Assembly: GCF_003013395.1 (NCBI RefSeq)
Contig: NZ_PXZM01000001.1
Span: 62,001 to 126,000 of the forward strand
Reading direction: 5' to 3'
DNA: 64,000 nucleotides
Source of the DNA: Brevibacillus fortis
Lineage (GTDB): Bacteria > Bacillota > Bacilli > Brevibacillales > Brevibacillaceae
The notes under the pieces are model-generated. The model had not been told where the DNA came from and made no database searches. It saw nothing but the letters and a program-made list of their open reading frames with translations. Below, piece after piece: positions 25,246 through 32,530 of this stretch; positions within the stretch are counted from its first letter, which is position 1; each line of letters begins with the position of its first letter. A program made the translations under genes and the position numbers.

Positions 25246-26577
25246 CTATTTCTTCTTGAAGAAGTCATCCAGAACTTTTTGAATACCTTGGTCTGTTTTC
25301 GTGATGAATTCATCTGTTCCGTATTTATCCATAAACAGCTCTGCCAGATTATCCGTGAACACCTTCACCCACTCGGTAAAGACAGCGTTGGTATCAATCG
25401 TGCCCGCGAACTCCAAGGTTTCGAGGAAGACTTTTTTGTTTTCCGGCTTCGTGGCTGGGTTTAGGAACATCTCGGAATTCGCCACTGATTTTTTCACTGG
25501 AATCGCTTCGCCTACTTCTGTCCACTCTTTTTGTGCTTCATCTGATGTCGTCCAGTATGTGATCCATTCTTTAGCAGCCTTGACCTTCTGCTCCTCTGCT
25601 TTTTTGTTGATAACCCATGAGTTTGCGATCACGGGTGCGAAGCGTTTGCCGTCCGGTCCTTTTGGCATAGGAGCGACATCGTAGTTCAACCCTGCGCCAT
25701 TCATCGAGGTCGTTGCTGCGTAAATATCGACTTGCATCGCCACAGCCCCGCTCAAAAACGCTTTGAAGTTGCTCTGGAACGCCTTCAGATCAGCCGGATT
25801 CGGGAATAGCTTGCGCTGCATGCCGTCGACCATCCACTCGACCGCCTTTTTGTTCTCCGGGCTGTTAATAATCGATTTTGTCAACGTAGGGTCCAATACC
25901 CCGCCACCATACGCTTTCAAGATGTTAAATGCACCGCGTGAGCTACCGAAAAACGCGAAGCCGTACTGCTTCACTGATTTTTTGTCAAAAGCAGGATCAT
26001 CTGCATTTTTCCCGTTGGCATCGAGGGTCAACTTGACGGAAGCGGCTTTCAAATCATCCCAGGTCCAATCTGCGGTAGGATAAGGGACGCCCGCTTTGTC
26101 GAACAAATCCTTGTTGTAGAAAAGCGCTCCGACTTGGATGCCCTGTGGCACGCCCCAATACTTCCCGTCTGCGTCCTTATTGAACTCAAGTCCATTAAGC
26201 TCATCTTTGTTGATCTCTTTCGTGACGTAATCGGTGATGTCGAGAATCGCGCCACGTTGGGCGTAACCAAATACTTTTGTCCCATCGCTCTGCCAAAGAT
26301 CAGGTGCATTCCCAGCCGCGATCTGAGTCGTCAATTTTTGATAGAAATCATCATAAGGAGCTGTCATCGTTTTGATCTTGATGTGAGGGTGTGATTGTTC
26401 GAATTTTGCAATAATTTCTTCCATCTTTTTCTTCGTGGGTGGATCAGAGCTGTACCCCATATACAATTCGACTTTGTCCCCCTGCTGTGTGGAGGACTGG
26501 CTGCTACATCCAGAAACAAGCAATGCCGCAGCTAAGCCAATCATACCAAGTACTGAGAGAAACCTTTTCTTTTTCAT
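25246..26577 (-). CDS. Sugar ABC transporter substrate-binding lipoprotein
   Basis: Extracellular solute-binding protein family 1, 443 residues. A lipoprotein signal peptide (MKKKRFLSVLGMIGLAAALL) ends in the lipobox LVSGC, with Cys24 as lipid attachment site. The mature protein has the two-lobed sugar-binding layout, with APDLWQSDG and WTWDDLKAAS stretches typical of oligosaccharide binders. I start it at ATG 26577 after GGGGAGG. It leads the operon that goes on with two permeases, GNAT, NagZ and MurQ. The ligand is therefore probably a peptidoglycan sugar such as GlcNAc-MurNAc, which is inferred and not visible in the protein itself. Confidence 0.9.
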   Translation of the reverse strand: MKKKRFLSVLGMIGLAAALLVSGCSSQSSTQQGDKVELYMGYSSDPPTKKKMEEIIAKFEQSHPHIKIKTMTAPYDDFYQKLTTQIAAGNAPDLWQSDGTKVFGYAQRGAILDITDYVTKEINKDELNGLEFNKDADGKYWGVPQGIQVGALFYNKDLFDKAGVPYPTADWTWDDLKAASVKLTLDANGKNADDPAFDKKSVKQYGFAFFGSSRGAFNILKAYGGGVLDPTLTKSIINSPENKKAVEWMVDGMQRKLFPNPADLKAFQSNFKAFLSGAVAMQVDIYAATTSMNGAGLNYDVAPMPKGPDGKRFAPVIANSWVINKKAEEQKVKAAKEWITYWTTSDEAQKEWTEVGEAIPVKKSVANSEMFLNPATKPENKKVFLETLEFAGTIDTNAVFTEWVKVFTDNLAELFMDKYGTDEFITKTDQGIQKVLDDFFKKK

Positions 26578-27166
26578 GGAAAACCTCCCCAATTGCAATA
26601 AGTAGAAAACTTGCATAGCTAACGATATTTCCAAGAGCCTGACGTACTTCTAGCGACATGATGGGTACTGTAAAGATAAAGGACTCTTAACTGACTAATA
26701 GGGATAAAAGGATAAAGGCAGGAGTTTGTGTATTCTGGCGCAAGTACGCAGCAGAGACATCGTAATTTTTGGCAGAAGTGGCGGCCACTCCGTAAAAATC
26801 AATCTGGATTGGCTAAAATGTAATGTGCTGCGTTTTGTTCAGAACGCTTGATATTGTGCAATGATTCGCGGATGCGCAACAATCCGCCATTCAACACGAT
26901 ACCACCCCTTTAGTCTCGCAAAATTGTTAAGCGCTTACATTCGAGTGTGACATTGGTAATTCGTTACATATTTTGTATTATAGATGCTTGAAATAAAATA
27001 TCAAGATGAATTGTCAGATTTGAAACAAAATTTCAAAACTATTTTTCGACACTTTCTCCTTTGTTCGCCCGTTATAATTTTTTACAATTTTAACAGTTAC
27101 TTATATAGATCTCTTTCCGTATTAATCCATGTACGCCCAATTTACAAATAATGGAGCTGATTGAGA
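26578..27166. other. Long divergent intergenic region with a cre-like site
   Basis: 589 bases separate the binding-protein gene (minus) from the first secreted paralogue (plus). I see no convincing gene. A cre-like sequence lies at 26935-26949. A TATAAT-type -10 near 27073 could serve the plus-strand gene. The rest is AT-rich and unexplained. Confidence 0.5.
26935..26949. promoter_or_regulatory. cre-like catabolite site
   Basis: TGTTAAGCGCTTACA is close to the CcpA cre consensus (core AAGCGCTT) but has one extra base against it. It lies 358 bases upstream of the sugar-binding lipoprotein gene, farther than usual, so control by CcpA is only possible. Confidence 0.35.
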
Positions 27167-27790
27167 ATGTCCAAGCGTAAGGCACTAGCATTCACACTGA
27201 TGGCTGCTTTACTTTTGTCGAACTCTGCCGTTTTGACAACCGAAGCTGCTGCAAAAGCATCCTCTACCGAAGAAGAGCTCATTAGCAAAAAATTGACAGC
27301 AGAAGACCTCGATGACAATGCAAAAGCGACACTAGAACTGGTCAAAGAAGTTATGCCGGATATGAAAAAGTATGACATTATCCACGTGAGAGTCTATGAA
27401 AATTTATTAACCAGAAACGGTGATAGAATCGACCAGTTGGAAGTGGAACTGATGGGAACCCCTGAAGGTGAGAAGCCTCATCACGCACTTGTCAGGATGA
27501 ACGCCAAAACGGGAGAACTCATTGGCGCCGAAATAGCCAACGGTCTGCTCAAATCGGAAGTCAAGTTGAACGAAGAAGAAGCAACCAAGAAGGGCTTCGA
27601 GTACCTGAAACATTTCTTTGGGGAGAAAGCGGACATCTACGAGGTATCCGATGTTCGTCACAATGTTTTCGGAGATGGATCAAAACAAATTCTCGTGATT
27701 TACACGGCACCAGACCATGATATTTACGTGACAATGGATAGCGAAGGGGAGCTCAAGGCTGCCAAAAAAGATATGTATATCGAAGAATAA
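27167..27790 (+). CDS. Secreted protein, paralogue 1 of a tandem pair
   Basis: A 207-residue protein with a Sec signal peptide (MSKRKALAFTLMAALLLSNSA, cleavage near TEAAA). The mature part has a helical section (AKATLELVKEVMPDMKKYDI), a beta section with NAKTGELIGAEIANG, a helix with KKGFEYLKHFF, and an end DIYVTMDSEGELKAA. No known enzyme motif. It is about 50 percent alike to the next gene by eye, so the two arose by tandem duplication. The layout also recalls the extracellular part of the anti-sigma-like protein at 40726-41787. Start by ATG at 27167; a TTG two codons upstream is possible. Confidence 0.75.
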   Translation: MSKRKALAFTLMAALLLSNSAVLTTEAAAKASSTEEELISKKLTAEDLDDNAKATLELVKEVMPDMKKYDIIHVRVYENLLTRNGDRIDQLEVELMGTPEGEKPHHALVRMNAKTGELIGAEIANGLLKSEVKLNEEEATKKGFEYLKHFFGEKADIYEVSDVRHNVFGDGSKQILVIYTAPDHDIYVTMDSEGELKAAKKDMYIEE

Positions 27791-27805
27791 AAGGGGTTGC
27801 TTCAA

Positions 27806-28456
27806 ATGTTCAAACACCAAGCACTACCCTTCACCCTGATAGCAGCACTCCTTTTGTCAAACACACCTGTTCTGTCAAACGAAGCCGCAGCAGCCTCTTC
27901 CCCCAAAGTGAAAGCAACTGTAAATGCGAGCAAGTTAGAAGATCTGTCCATCAAAGATCTAAATCCTAAAGCAAAAGCGACTCTGAATCACGTCAAAGAA
28001 GTCATCCCTTACCTGAAAAACTATCACATCGCCTCCATCCTAAAAGAGAATGTCGTAACCACTTCTGGTCCTATCGAACGTCTGGAAATAATCTTGTCGA
28101 GCACACCAGAGGGTACTACCACACATTTCGGAGTTGTCCATCTAAACGCAAGTACGGGAGAGCTGTTCGGCGTCGACATTCAAAACGGACTCCCCTCATC
28201 CAAAAAGCTTATAGATGAAAAGGAAGCGTTCAAAAAAGGCAAGGAGCATCTCAAACGTTTGTTTGGAAAGCAAGCGGAAACCTACAAGTTCTCAGAGATC
28301 CATTCCTCTTCCTCTCAGGATAACCAGACACAGATTCTTGTTATTTACAAATCGCCGGATCATTCCATCTACGTGACAATGGATAGCGTCGGAGAATTAA
28401 AGACTGTCAAAAAAGCCATCTACCCCGAAGCCGAATTAGAAGGTAACCACAAATAA
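27806..28456 (+). CDS. Secreted protein, paralogue 2 of a tandem pair
   Basis: A 216-residue homologue of the preceding gene, with a signal peptide (MFKHQALPFTLIAALLLSNT) and the same blocks: AKATLNHVKEVIPYLKNYHI, NASTGELFGVDIQNG, KKGKEHLKRLFG and SIYVTMDSVGELKTV. The ATG at 27806 follows AAGGGG nine bases upstream, and only 15 bases separate it from the stop of paralogue 1, so the two are cotranscribed. A terminator follows at 28480-28506. Its function is unknown. Confidence 0.78.
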   Translation: MFKHQALPFTLIAALLLSNTPVLSNEAAAASSPKVKATVNASKLEDLSIKDLNPKAKATLNHVKEVIPYLKNYHIASILKENVVTTSGPIERLEIILSSTPEGTTTHFGVVHLNASTGELFGVDIQNGLPSSKKLIDEKEAFKKGKEHLKRLFGKQAETYKFSEIHSSSSQDNQTQILVIYKSPDHSIYVTMDSVGELKTVKKAIYPEAELEGNHK

Positions 28457-28479
28457 GATAGACCTTTGTCCACTTAAAA

Positions 28480-28506
28480 AGAGACGGTTCTGCCGCCTCT
28501 TTTTTT
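28480..28506 (+). terminator. Terminator of the tandem secreted-protein unit
   Basis: AGAGACGG-ttctg-CCGCCTCT followed by seven Ts. It is one of five terminators in this window with nearly the same stem (see also 40696, 43414, 45117, 47847). Confidence 0.85.
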
Positions 28507-28535
28507 GATGGGTTTGAACGCGATTACGATACCAA

Positions 28536-28563
28536 CCTTACAACCCTGTAATATTCTGTAAGG
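28536..28563. promoter_or_regulatory. TTACA/TGTAA inverted repeats upstream of bcrC
   Basis: CCTTACA (28536-28542) is mirrored by TGTAAGG (28557-28563), with a further TGTAA in between at 28547-28551. The spacing resembles BlaI/CopY-type operators, but the match is loose. A direct repeat CGATTACGAT also occurs at 28521 and 28592. Confidence 0.3.
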
Positions 28564-28633
28564 TAAATCAATTTCCCATTTCTCTCCTATCGATTACGAT
28601 TCTCCTGTTACACGTAAAGGAGGATCACCAAAA

Positions 28634-29233
28634 ATGAATGGCATGGAAATCAACATTCACTATTTTCGCTTAATTAATGACTTGGGGAAAGAGTATCCGG
28701 CTCTCAATCCCGTATCTTTTTATGTAGCAGAGTATACGGTGTTTATTCTGGCATTGAGTGCATTGGTGTATTGGTTTACGAGAAAATATGAGAATCGCAT
28801 CATGGTCGTTTGTGCGACATTTACGTTTGTCATAGCCGAGCTATTCGGGAAAGTAGCAGGATATTTCCATGCGAACAATCAGCCATTCGCAGACCTTGCG
28901 GACGTCAATCAATTGGTACAAAAAGCGGTCGACAATTCGTTTCCTAGCGACCATACGATCCTGTTTTTTTCCTTTTGCATGAGCTACTGGCTTTTTAATA
29001 AGACGACGGGGCCACTCTGGATGCTACTTGCTGCTTGTGTCGGGCTTTCTCGCATTTTAGTAGGTGTTCATTATCCGGCAGATGTCATCGTGGGTGCCCT
29101 GATCAGCATTGGGTCCGCTTTGGCCGTCTATATGATCGTGCCGAGATTGAGTTTTGTCCATACCCTACTTGCTGTCTATGAAAAAGGAGAGCAAGCGATC
29201 TTGCCCGCCAAATCGAAGACGAGAGACTTTTGA
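28634..29233 (+). CDS. bcrC: Undecaprenyl-diphosphatase, BcrC-type PAP2 protein
   Basis: Membrane PAP2 phosphatase of 199 residues that dephosphorylates undecaprenyl pyrophosphate outside the membrane, recycling the lipid carrier of wall synthesis and giving bacitracin resistance. The three phosphatase blocks are present: GKVAGYFHANNQPF, FPSDHTILFF and SRILVGVHYPADVIVG, with the catalytic His residues in the last two. Five helices are predicted. The start follows AAAGGAGG. Upstream inverted repeats (28536-28563) may be regulatory. No typical ECF-sigma promoter was recognised. Confidence 0.9.
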   Translation: MNGMEINIHYFRLINDLGKEYPALNPVSFYVAEYTVFILALSALVYWFTRKYENRIMVVCATFTFVIAELFGKVAGYFHANNQPFADLADVNQLVQKAVDNSFPSDHTILFFSFCMSYWLFNKTTGPLWMLLAACVGLSRILVGVHYPADVIVGALISIGSALAVYMIVPRLSFVHTLLAVYEKGEQAILPAKSKTRDF

Positions 29234-29240
29234 TTCACTG

Positions 29241-29363
29241 CTACGTCTCTGTCATCGTTCCACCATTTGACATGCAATACCTGGCCCGTGACCTATCCCG
29301 AATCATCCGAGGCCAGGTAGACATAGGTCGGAGCCAGCTCCAACGGCTGCCCTGCGCGACGTA
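29241..29363 (-). pseudogene. Decayed short-chain dehydrogenase, C-terminal tail
   Basis: The minus strand encodes RRAGQPLELAPTYVYLASDD, a near-perfect match to the end of YhdF-type SDR oxidoreductases (normally followed by G/S-Y-x-TGQVLHVNGGT). Here a TAG stands in place of the Tyr codon, the frame resumes with VTGQVLHV, and one extra A shifts the last codons; without that A the end would read NGGTMTET and a stop. Only about 40 codons are left and the rest of the gene is gone. It lies in the gap between bcrC and a DUF4183 gene. Confidence 0.75.
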
Positions 29364-29377
29364 ATGAAAGCTACCAT

Positions 29378-29779
29378 TTATGAGACAACCATCTTGATGA
29401 ACTGAAGAATAAGAGGAACACCTTGTACAGGTATGTCACTCAAAATCAAAACGCCTGGCTGGACAACATATAAATTGGGAGGCTGAAGCATTCCATTGAT
29501 GAAAAGATTCACAACAGAAACTTCATTCGGATCCAGAATGCCGGAAGTACTGAACGGCATGACAGCATCAGCGTTGGTATACATGTTTTTGACTCCATCT
29601 GAAATTGCCGTATACTGATATGTTTCTGTTCGTATTAAACCAGGAGTACATGGACATGGGGGGCATGGCGGACACGTTGGGGATGGTTTTACTGGAAAAA
29701 TTCCGGGACAACCTAATGGCTGGACGATTTGCAGGCTGTGTCTCCTGACATTGTATTGCTGTGTGACATAGCGCCTCAT
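29378..29779 (-). CDS. DUF4183 protein with Cys-Pro linker
   Basis: A 133-residue protein. Residues about 30-46 are a Cys/Pro-rich linker (CPPCPPCPC), and about 50-133 form a DUF4183 domain (TAISDGVKNMYTNADAV, NLFINGMLQPPNLY). In spore formers DUF4183 domains are found in surface proteins of the spore or exosporium. There is no signal peptide, as expected for a protein made in the mother cell. The next gene upstream has a second DUF4183 domain. The spore role is inferred from the family. Confidence 0.75.
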   Translation of the reverse strand: MRRYVTQQYNVRRHSLQIVQPLGCPGIFPVKPSPTCPPCPPCPCTPGLIRTETYQYTAISDGVKNMYTNADAVMPFSTSGILDPNEVSVVNLFINGMLQPPNLYVVQPGVLILSDIPVQGVPLILQFIKMVVS

Positions 29780-29886
29780 GAAATCACTCGTCCTTTCTCG
29801 AAGTGCTTCGACCGTTCACTCCGATTTACGTGCATGAGTGAACCCCAGGCACATTCCATCCACCTGGGGCCACCCTCCTATTCACC

Positions 29887-30171
29887 TTAGTTCACGACAA
29901 ATTCTACAATTACGGGAGTACCATCGTTTTCGGCATCTCCATTCGGAATCGTAATCGCCGTCGTTGTGATTGTGGAAGTATTACCTGCCTGAAGCACCCC
30001 ATTAATGTAGAGACTGTAAAAAGCAAACGTACCAGGAAATGCTGTCGCAGCAGCGCCCGCGTCATTGGTAAATGCAGTTGCCGCAATGGCAAACGTAGCA
30101 CCAGTACCAGTTCCAGCACCCATGGTGGACGTGAATCTCAATGAGGTTAGATACGGTTTAATAATCGGCAC
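29887..30171 (-). CDS. DUF4183 protein, domain only
   Basis: A 94-residue protein that is a bare DUF4183 domain rich in Ala, Thr and Gly (FYSLYINGVLQAGNTSTI, then IPNGDAENDGTPVIVEF). The start is GTG after GGGGGTG. It lacks the Cys-Pro linker of its neighbour. An inverted repeat CCCCAGG / CCTGGGG at 29842-29867 lies between the two genes but has no T-run, so it may be a weak terminator or attenuator. Confidence 0.72.
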   Translation of the reverse strand: MPIIKPYLTSLRFTSTMGAGTGTGATFAIAATAFTNDAGAAATAFPGTFAFYSLYINGVLQAGNTSTITTTAITIPNGDAENDGTPVIVEFVVN

Positions 30172-30267
30172 TTTAGAACACCCCCTCCTCTATTTATTCC
30201 CTATTAGTTAATGACTTGTTTCATCTAATTGAAACCGACAAATGCCAGTAGAAACCCGCACATTTTT

Positions 30268-30301
30268 TAGCCCTCCCACTTTTACCAGTAGGAGGGCTAC
30301 A
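30268..30301 (-). terminator. Terminator of the hemerythrin gene
   Basis: Stem TAGCCCTCC-ACT / AGT-GGAGGGCTA, with TTTTTT following on the minus strand. Confidence 0.8.
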
Positions 30302-30307
30302 TGATTG

Positions 30308-30850
30308 CTAGTCTTGAAACAGCGCTTGCAACTGCTCTTTCTCTGCGTCACTCAATACGTATTCTGCCATCGGGAACAACACATTCTCTTCTTTAAAGAA
30401 ATGTTCCATGAGTATTTCTACTGCCATCAGCAACTGTGTGTGGACAGCTGCTATTTCTACTGGTGCAGACTTTTCCTTTTCTACGATTCGCATGAACGAC
30501 ATCAGGCTTTCATGAATCAGATCATGCTCTTCCTCCATGGCAGCAATCGGTCCCATATCCCGTTCTATATAGTTAGCCATCAGGGGATACAGGTCTTCCT
30601 CCTCGCGTCTGGAGTGTTTCTCCAGTTCCGCCCGAAACGAAGACGCCAGCTCATGAAGCTCCGTTAAGCCTTTTTTTCTTTTCGTAGGTTCGGCAGTAGA
30701 TTTCAGGTTATTTGCTAGATTTACGAGCTCATTCATCTGCTCAGCCAATGATAGGTGCTCGTCTTTCAATTTTTCCAAAGCTGGACACAGCTTCCTCCTC
30801 TCTCCAAACTCCTGCATCATCCCCATACATCCCAGTGGCGGTGGTCCCAT
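30308..30850 (-). CDS. Hemerythrin-like HHE-domain protein
   Basis: A 180-residue four-helix protein with the hemerythrin/HHE metal-site pattern: LKDEHLSLAEQM near 28, ELEKHSRREEEDLYPLM near 75-91, EEEHDLIHESL near 107 and MEHFFKEENVLFPMAEY near 142-158. These His and Glu residues would hold a di-iron centre that senses or handles oxygen or NO, or helps repair iron-sulfur proteins. It lies upstream of the nitrate-reduction genes, which fits NO protection, but it has its own terminator and no visible Fnr box. The start follows GGAGGGATTGTA. Confidence 0.85.
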   Translation of the reverse strand: MGPPPLGCMGMMQEFGERRKLCPALEKLKDEHLSLAEQMNELVNLANNLKSTAEPTKRKKGLTELHELASSFRAELEKHSRREEEDLYPLMANYIERDMGPIAAMEEEHDLIHESLMSFMRIVEKEKSAPVEIAAVHTQLLMAVEILMEHFFKEENVLFPMAEYVLSDAEKEQLQALFQD

Positions 30851-30877
30851 TACAATCCCTCCATCTACTAGTGGACG

Positions 30878-31195
30878 TTAGTTACCAAAGGAAATGCGAT
30901 ATGCTAGCTGTCCCCGATTGTCCCTGGCAACCATTCGAATACAGTCATCCTCTTGCGAAAAAACAACGGGTCCATTCTGGATCGGAATCGCAACAAACTG
31001 ACAAGGATTAAAATAGAGTCGCAGATGCTCCTCATCCTCCGTAATCTCCCATTTTGCCAGCTGCCTTTCCATGAGAGCTGGAGAGTGTGGCTCGGCATCA
31101 TCCGCCAAATCTTGAATGAGTATGCCCATTTTTTTATCCACCAAGGAAGGCATCTCTTGGTGAAGCTCGGCAATCGTTCGCTTACTAGGATTCAT
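30878..31195 (-). CDS. Hypothetical protein
   Basis: A 105-residue soluble protein of no family that I recognise. It has an N-terminal helix (KRTIAELHQEMPSLVDKK), then a region with ITEDEEHLRLYFNPCQFVAI and a beta-like end. One Cys (near residue 66) lies in NPCQF. The ribosome binding site AAGGGTG is a little far from the ATG. It lies between the Rieske/small membrane protein genes and the hemerythrin gene, all on the minus strand, and may belong to the same unit. Confidence 0.6.
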   Translation of the reverse strand: MNPSKRTIAELHQEMPSLVDKKMGILIQDLADDAEPHSPALMERQLAKWEITEDEEHLRLYFNPCQFVAIPIQNGPVVFSQEDDCIRMVARDNRGQLAYRISFGN

Positions 31196-31247
31196 GGCAA
31201 CTGATCACCCTTCCTTCCCTGCATTATTTCCCTTGCTCTCGTCGATC

Positions 31248-31427
31248 TCACTTGTTTTTGCTATATACCATCCATGCCAGCGGGAACAACACCACCGCAG
31301 CACCACTGAGCAGTAGCACCTCCATATATCGCTGTGCAAAATACATATTGACTGTGTACTGGGTGCAAACAATGCTGGCGAACAAGATCAAGGCTAATAG
31401 GATGACACCTTTATAGCTGCTCTTCAT
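31248..31427 (-). CDS. Small two-helix membrane protein (59 aa)
   Basis: A short gene easily missed: ATG 31427 with GGGGTG upstream, overlapping the end of the Rieske gene by 17 bases. It encodes 59 residues with two hydrophobic helices (GVILLALILFASIV and VLLLSGAAVVLFPLAWMV) joined by a short loop with TQYTVNMYFAQRYM. The overlap shows translational coupling to the Rieske gene. It could be an accessory anchor subunit of the redox complex encoded upstream. No family is recognised. Confidence 0.6.
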   Translation of the reverse strand: MKSSYKGVILLALILFASIVCTQYTVNMYFAQRYMEVLLLSGAAVVLFPLAWMVYSKNK

Positions 31428-31944
31428 ATCTTTTCACCCCTACAGCAAATACAGCTCCATCTTTTTCTTGAAGCACAATTTCCGGAAGCGGTCTTCTTGG
31501 CGGACCAGCGAGCGGCTTACCTGTGGCGATATCAAATTTCCCATGATGGCAAGGACATAGCAGCTCCTTCTCATCTCGGTCCCAAAATACCGGACAACGC
31601 AGGTGGGTACACGCATTTTGATACGCCTTGTATTCCTTTTCCGCTACATACACGAACAACGCGCTGTCATGCTCTTCTGGATAAGCAAACTCAATCGCAT
31701 CTCCGGGTTTTATATCGCTGAGATTCGCGATTTTTTGTGTGGGATACGACTTGCTGGATGAACTCATCAGCTCCTTAGCAGCTAATGCCCCCCATGGCAG
31801 AGTAGATGCCGCGAAAAGACCGGCTGCCCCTACCATTGTTTTCATAAAACTCCGTCGATCCAGATTGCGCTCATTGGAACGATTGATGTTATGCGTATAA
31901 TTGTCATCCTTCAACGGAATGGGGCGGGTTTTCTCGTTCTCCAT
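31411..31944 (-). CDS. Rieske [2Fe-2S] protein with twin-arginine signal
   Basis: A 177-residue iron-sulfur protein. A twin-arginine motif DRRSFMK (residues 30-36) precedes a hydrophobic stretch (MVGAAGLFAASTLPWGALA), so it is exported folded or anchored by the Tat system. The Rieske ligands are intact: CTHLRCPV (near 112) and CPCHHGKFD (near 131). Such proteins pass electrons in bc-type or oxygenase chains. Here it follows the ferredoxin and molybdenum subunits by 16 bases, so it is probably part of one redox complex. A Rieske protein outside and a catalytic subunit without signal peptide inside is an unusual pairing. Confidence 0.88.
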   Translation of the reverse strand: MENEKTRPIPLKDDNYTHNINRSNERNLDRRSFMKTMVGAAGLFAASTLPWGALAAKELMSSSSKSYPTQKIANLSDIKPGDAIEFAYPEEHDSALFVYVAEKEYKAYQNACTHLRCPVFWDRDEKELLCPCHHGKFDIATGKPLAGPPRRPLPEIVLQEKDGAVFAVGVKRYEEQL

Positions 31945-31960
31945 AAGGTATATCTCCCCT

Positions 31961-32530
31961 CTAGAATAGCTTCTGTTTGCCCTGCAGAATACCAGGCAGG
32001 CTAATTTTTACATTGGTTTCGCCTTCCAGCACATCCGGGTCGTGGCTGGCCGTCCATTTGCCATTGGCCAAAGGAATCTGTGCCCGTTTTTCTTCCAGCT
32101 CTGCTTCCTCAATCCACTGCAAGGTGTTTGTCGGGCAAACCGAAGCGCACATCGGCGGGATTCCCTCTTTTGTACGGTCGTAGCATAGATCGCACTTGTA
32201 CATAAGATTCTGCTCTTCATCAAATTTTGGAATGCCATAAGGGCACGCAATCGTGCAATTTTGACAGCCGATGCATTTTTCCACCAAGGCTGACAATACG
32301 GCTCCATTATCTGCGATTTGAATCGCCTGTGCAGGGCAGCTGCGGGCACAAGCAGGATTGACACAATGGAAGCACATGAGCGGAATCGTTTGTCTGTTGA
32401 TAAACGGGTCCACATCCAGTACGTAGTTTCGGTTTCGGTTGTCGTGGCCTCCACACTGTGTGCACGCCGCCAAGCAGCTTCGACAACCGATGCAATTGTC
32501 CATTTCGATGTATAAGACTTGTTTACCCAT
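31961..32530 (-). CDS. 4Fe-4S ferredoxin subunit (NrfC/DmsB-like)
   Basis: Electron-transfer subunit of 189 residues with four cysteine groups that would hold four [4Fe-4S] clusters: CIGCRSCLAAC, CFHCVNPACARSCP, CIGCQNCTIACP and CDLCYDRTKEG...CASVCP. This is the DMSO-reductase-type B subunit arrangement that wires a molybdopterin subunit to a membrane quinol oxidase. No Tat signal is seen, so it should be cytoplasmic. The start ATG 32530 follows GGAGGAG and lies inside the end of the catalytic gene (8-base overlap), indicating coupled translation. Confidence 0.93.
   Translation of the reverse strand: MGKQVLYIEMDNCIGCRSCLAACTQCGGHDNRNRNYVLDVDPFINRQTIPLMCFHCVNPACARSCPAQAIQIADNGAVLSALVEKCIGCQNCTIACPYGIPKFDEEQNLMYKCDLCYDRTKEGIPPMCASVCPTNTLQWIEEAELEEKRAQIPLANGKWTASHDPDVLEGETNVKISLPGILQGKQKLF

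Noticed and set aside
26935..26949. Firm assignment of a CcpA cre site
   Set aside because: One extra base against the consensus and 358 bases from the gene start; kept only as a weak candidate.
29378..29779. Collagen-like exosporium protein
   Set aside because: There are no Gly-x-y repeats; the Cys/Pro linker is short and the folded part is DUF4183.
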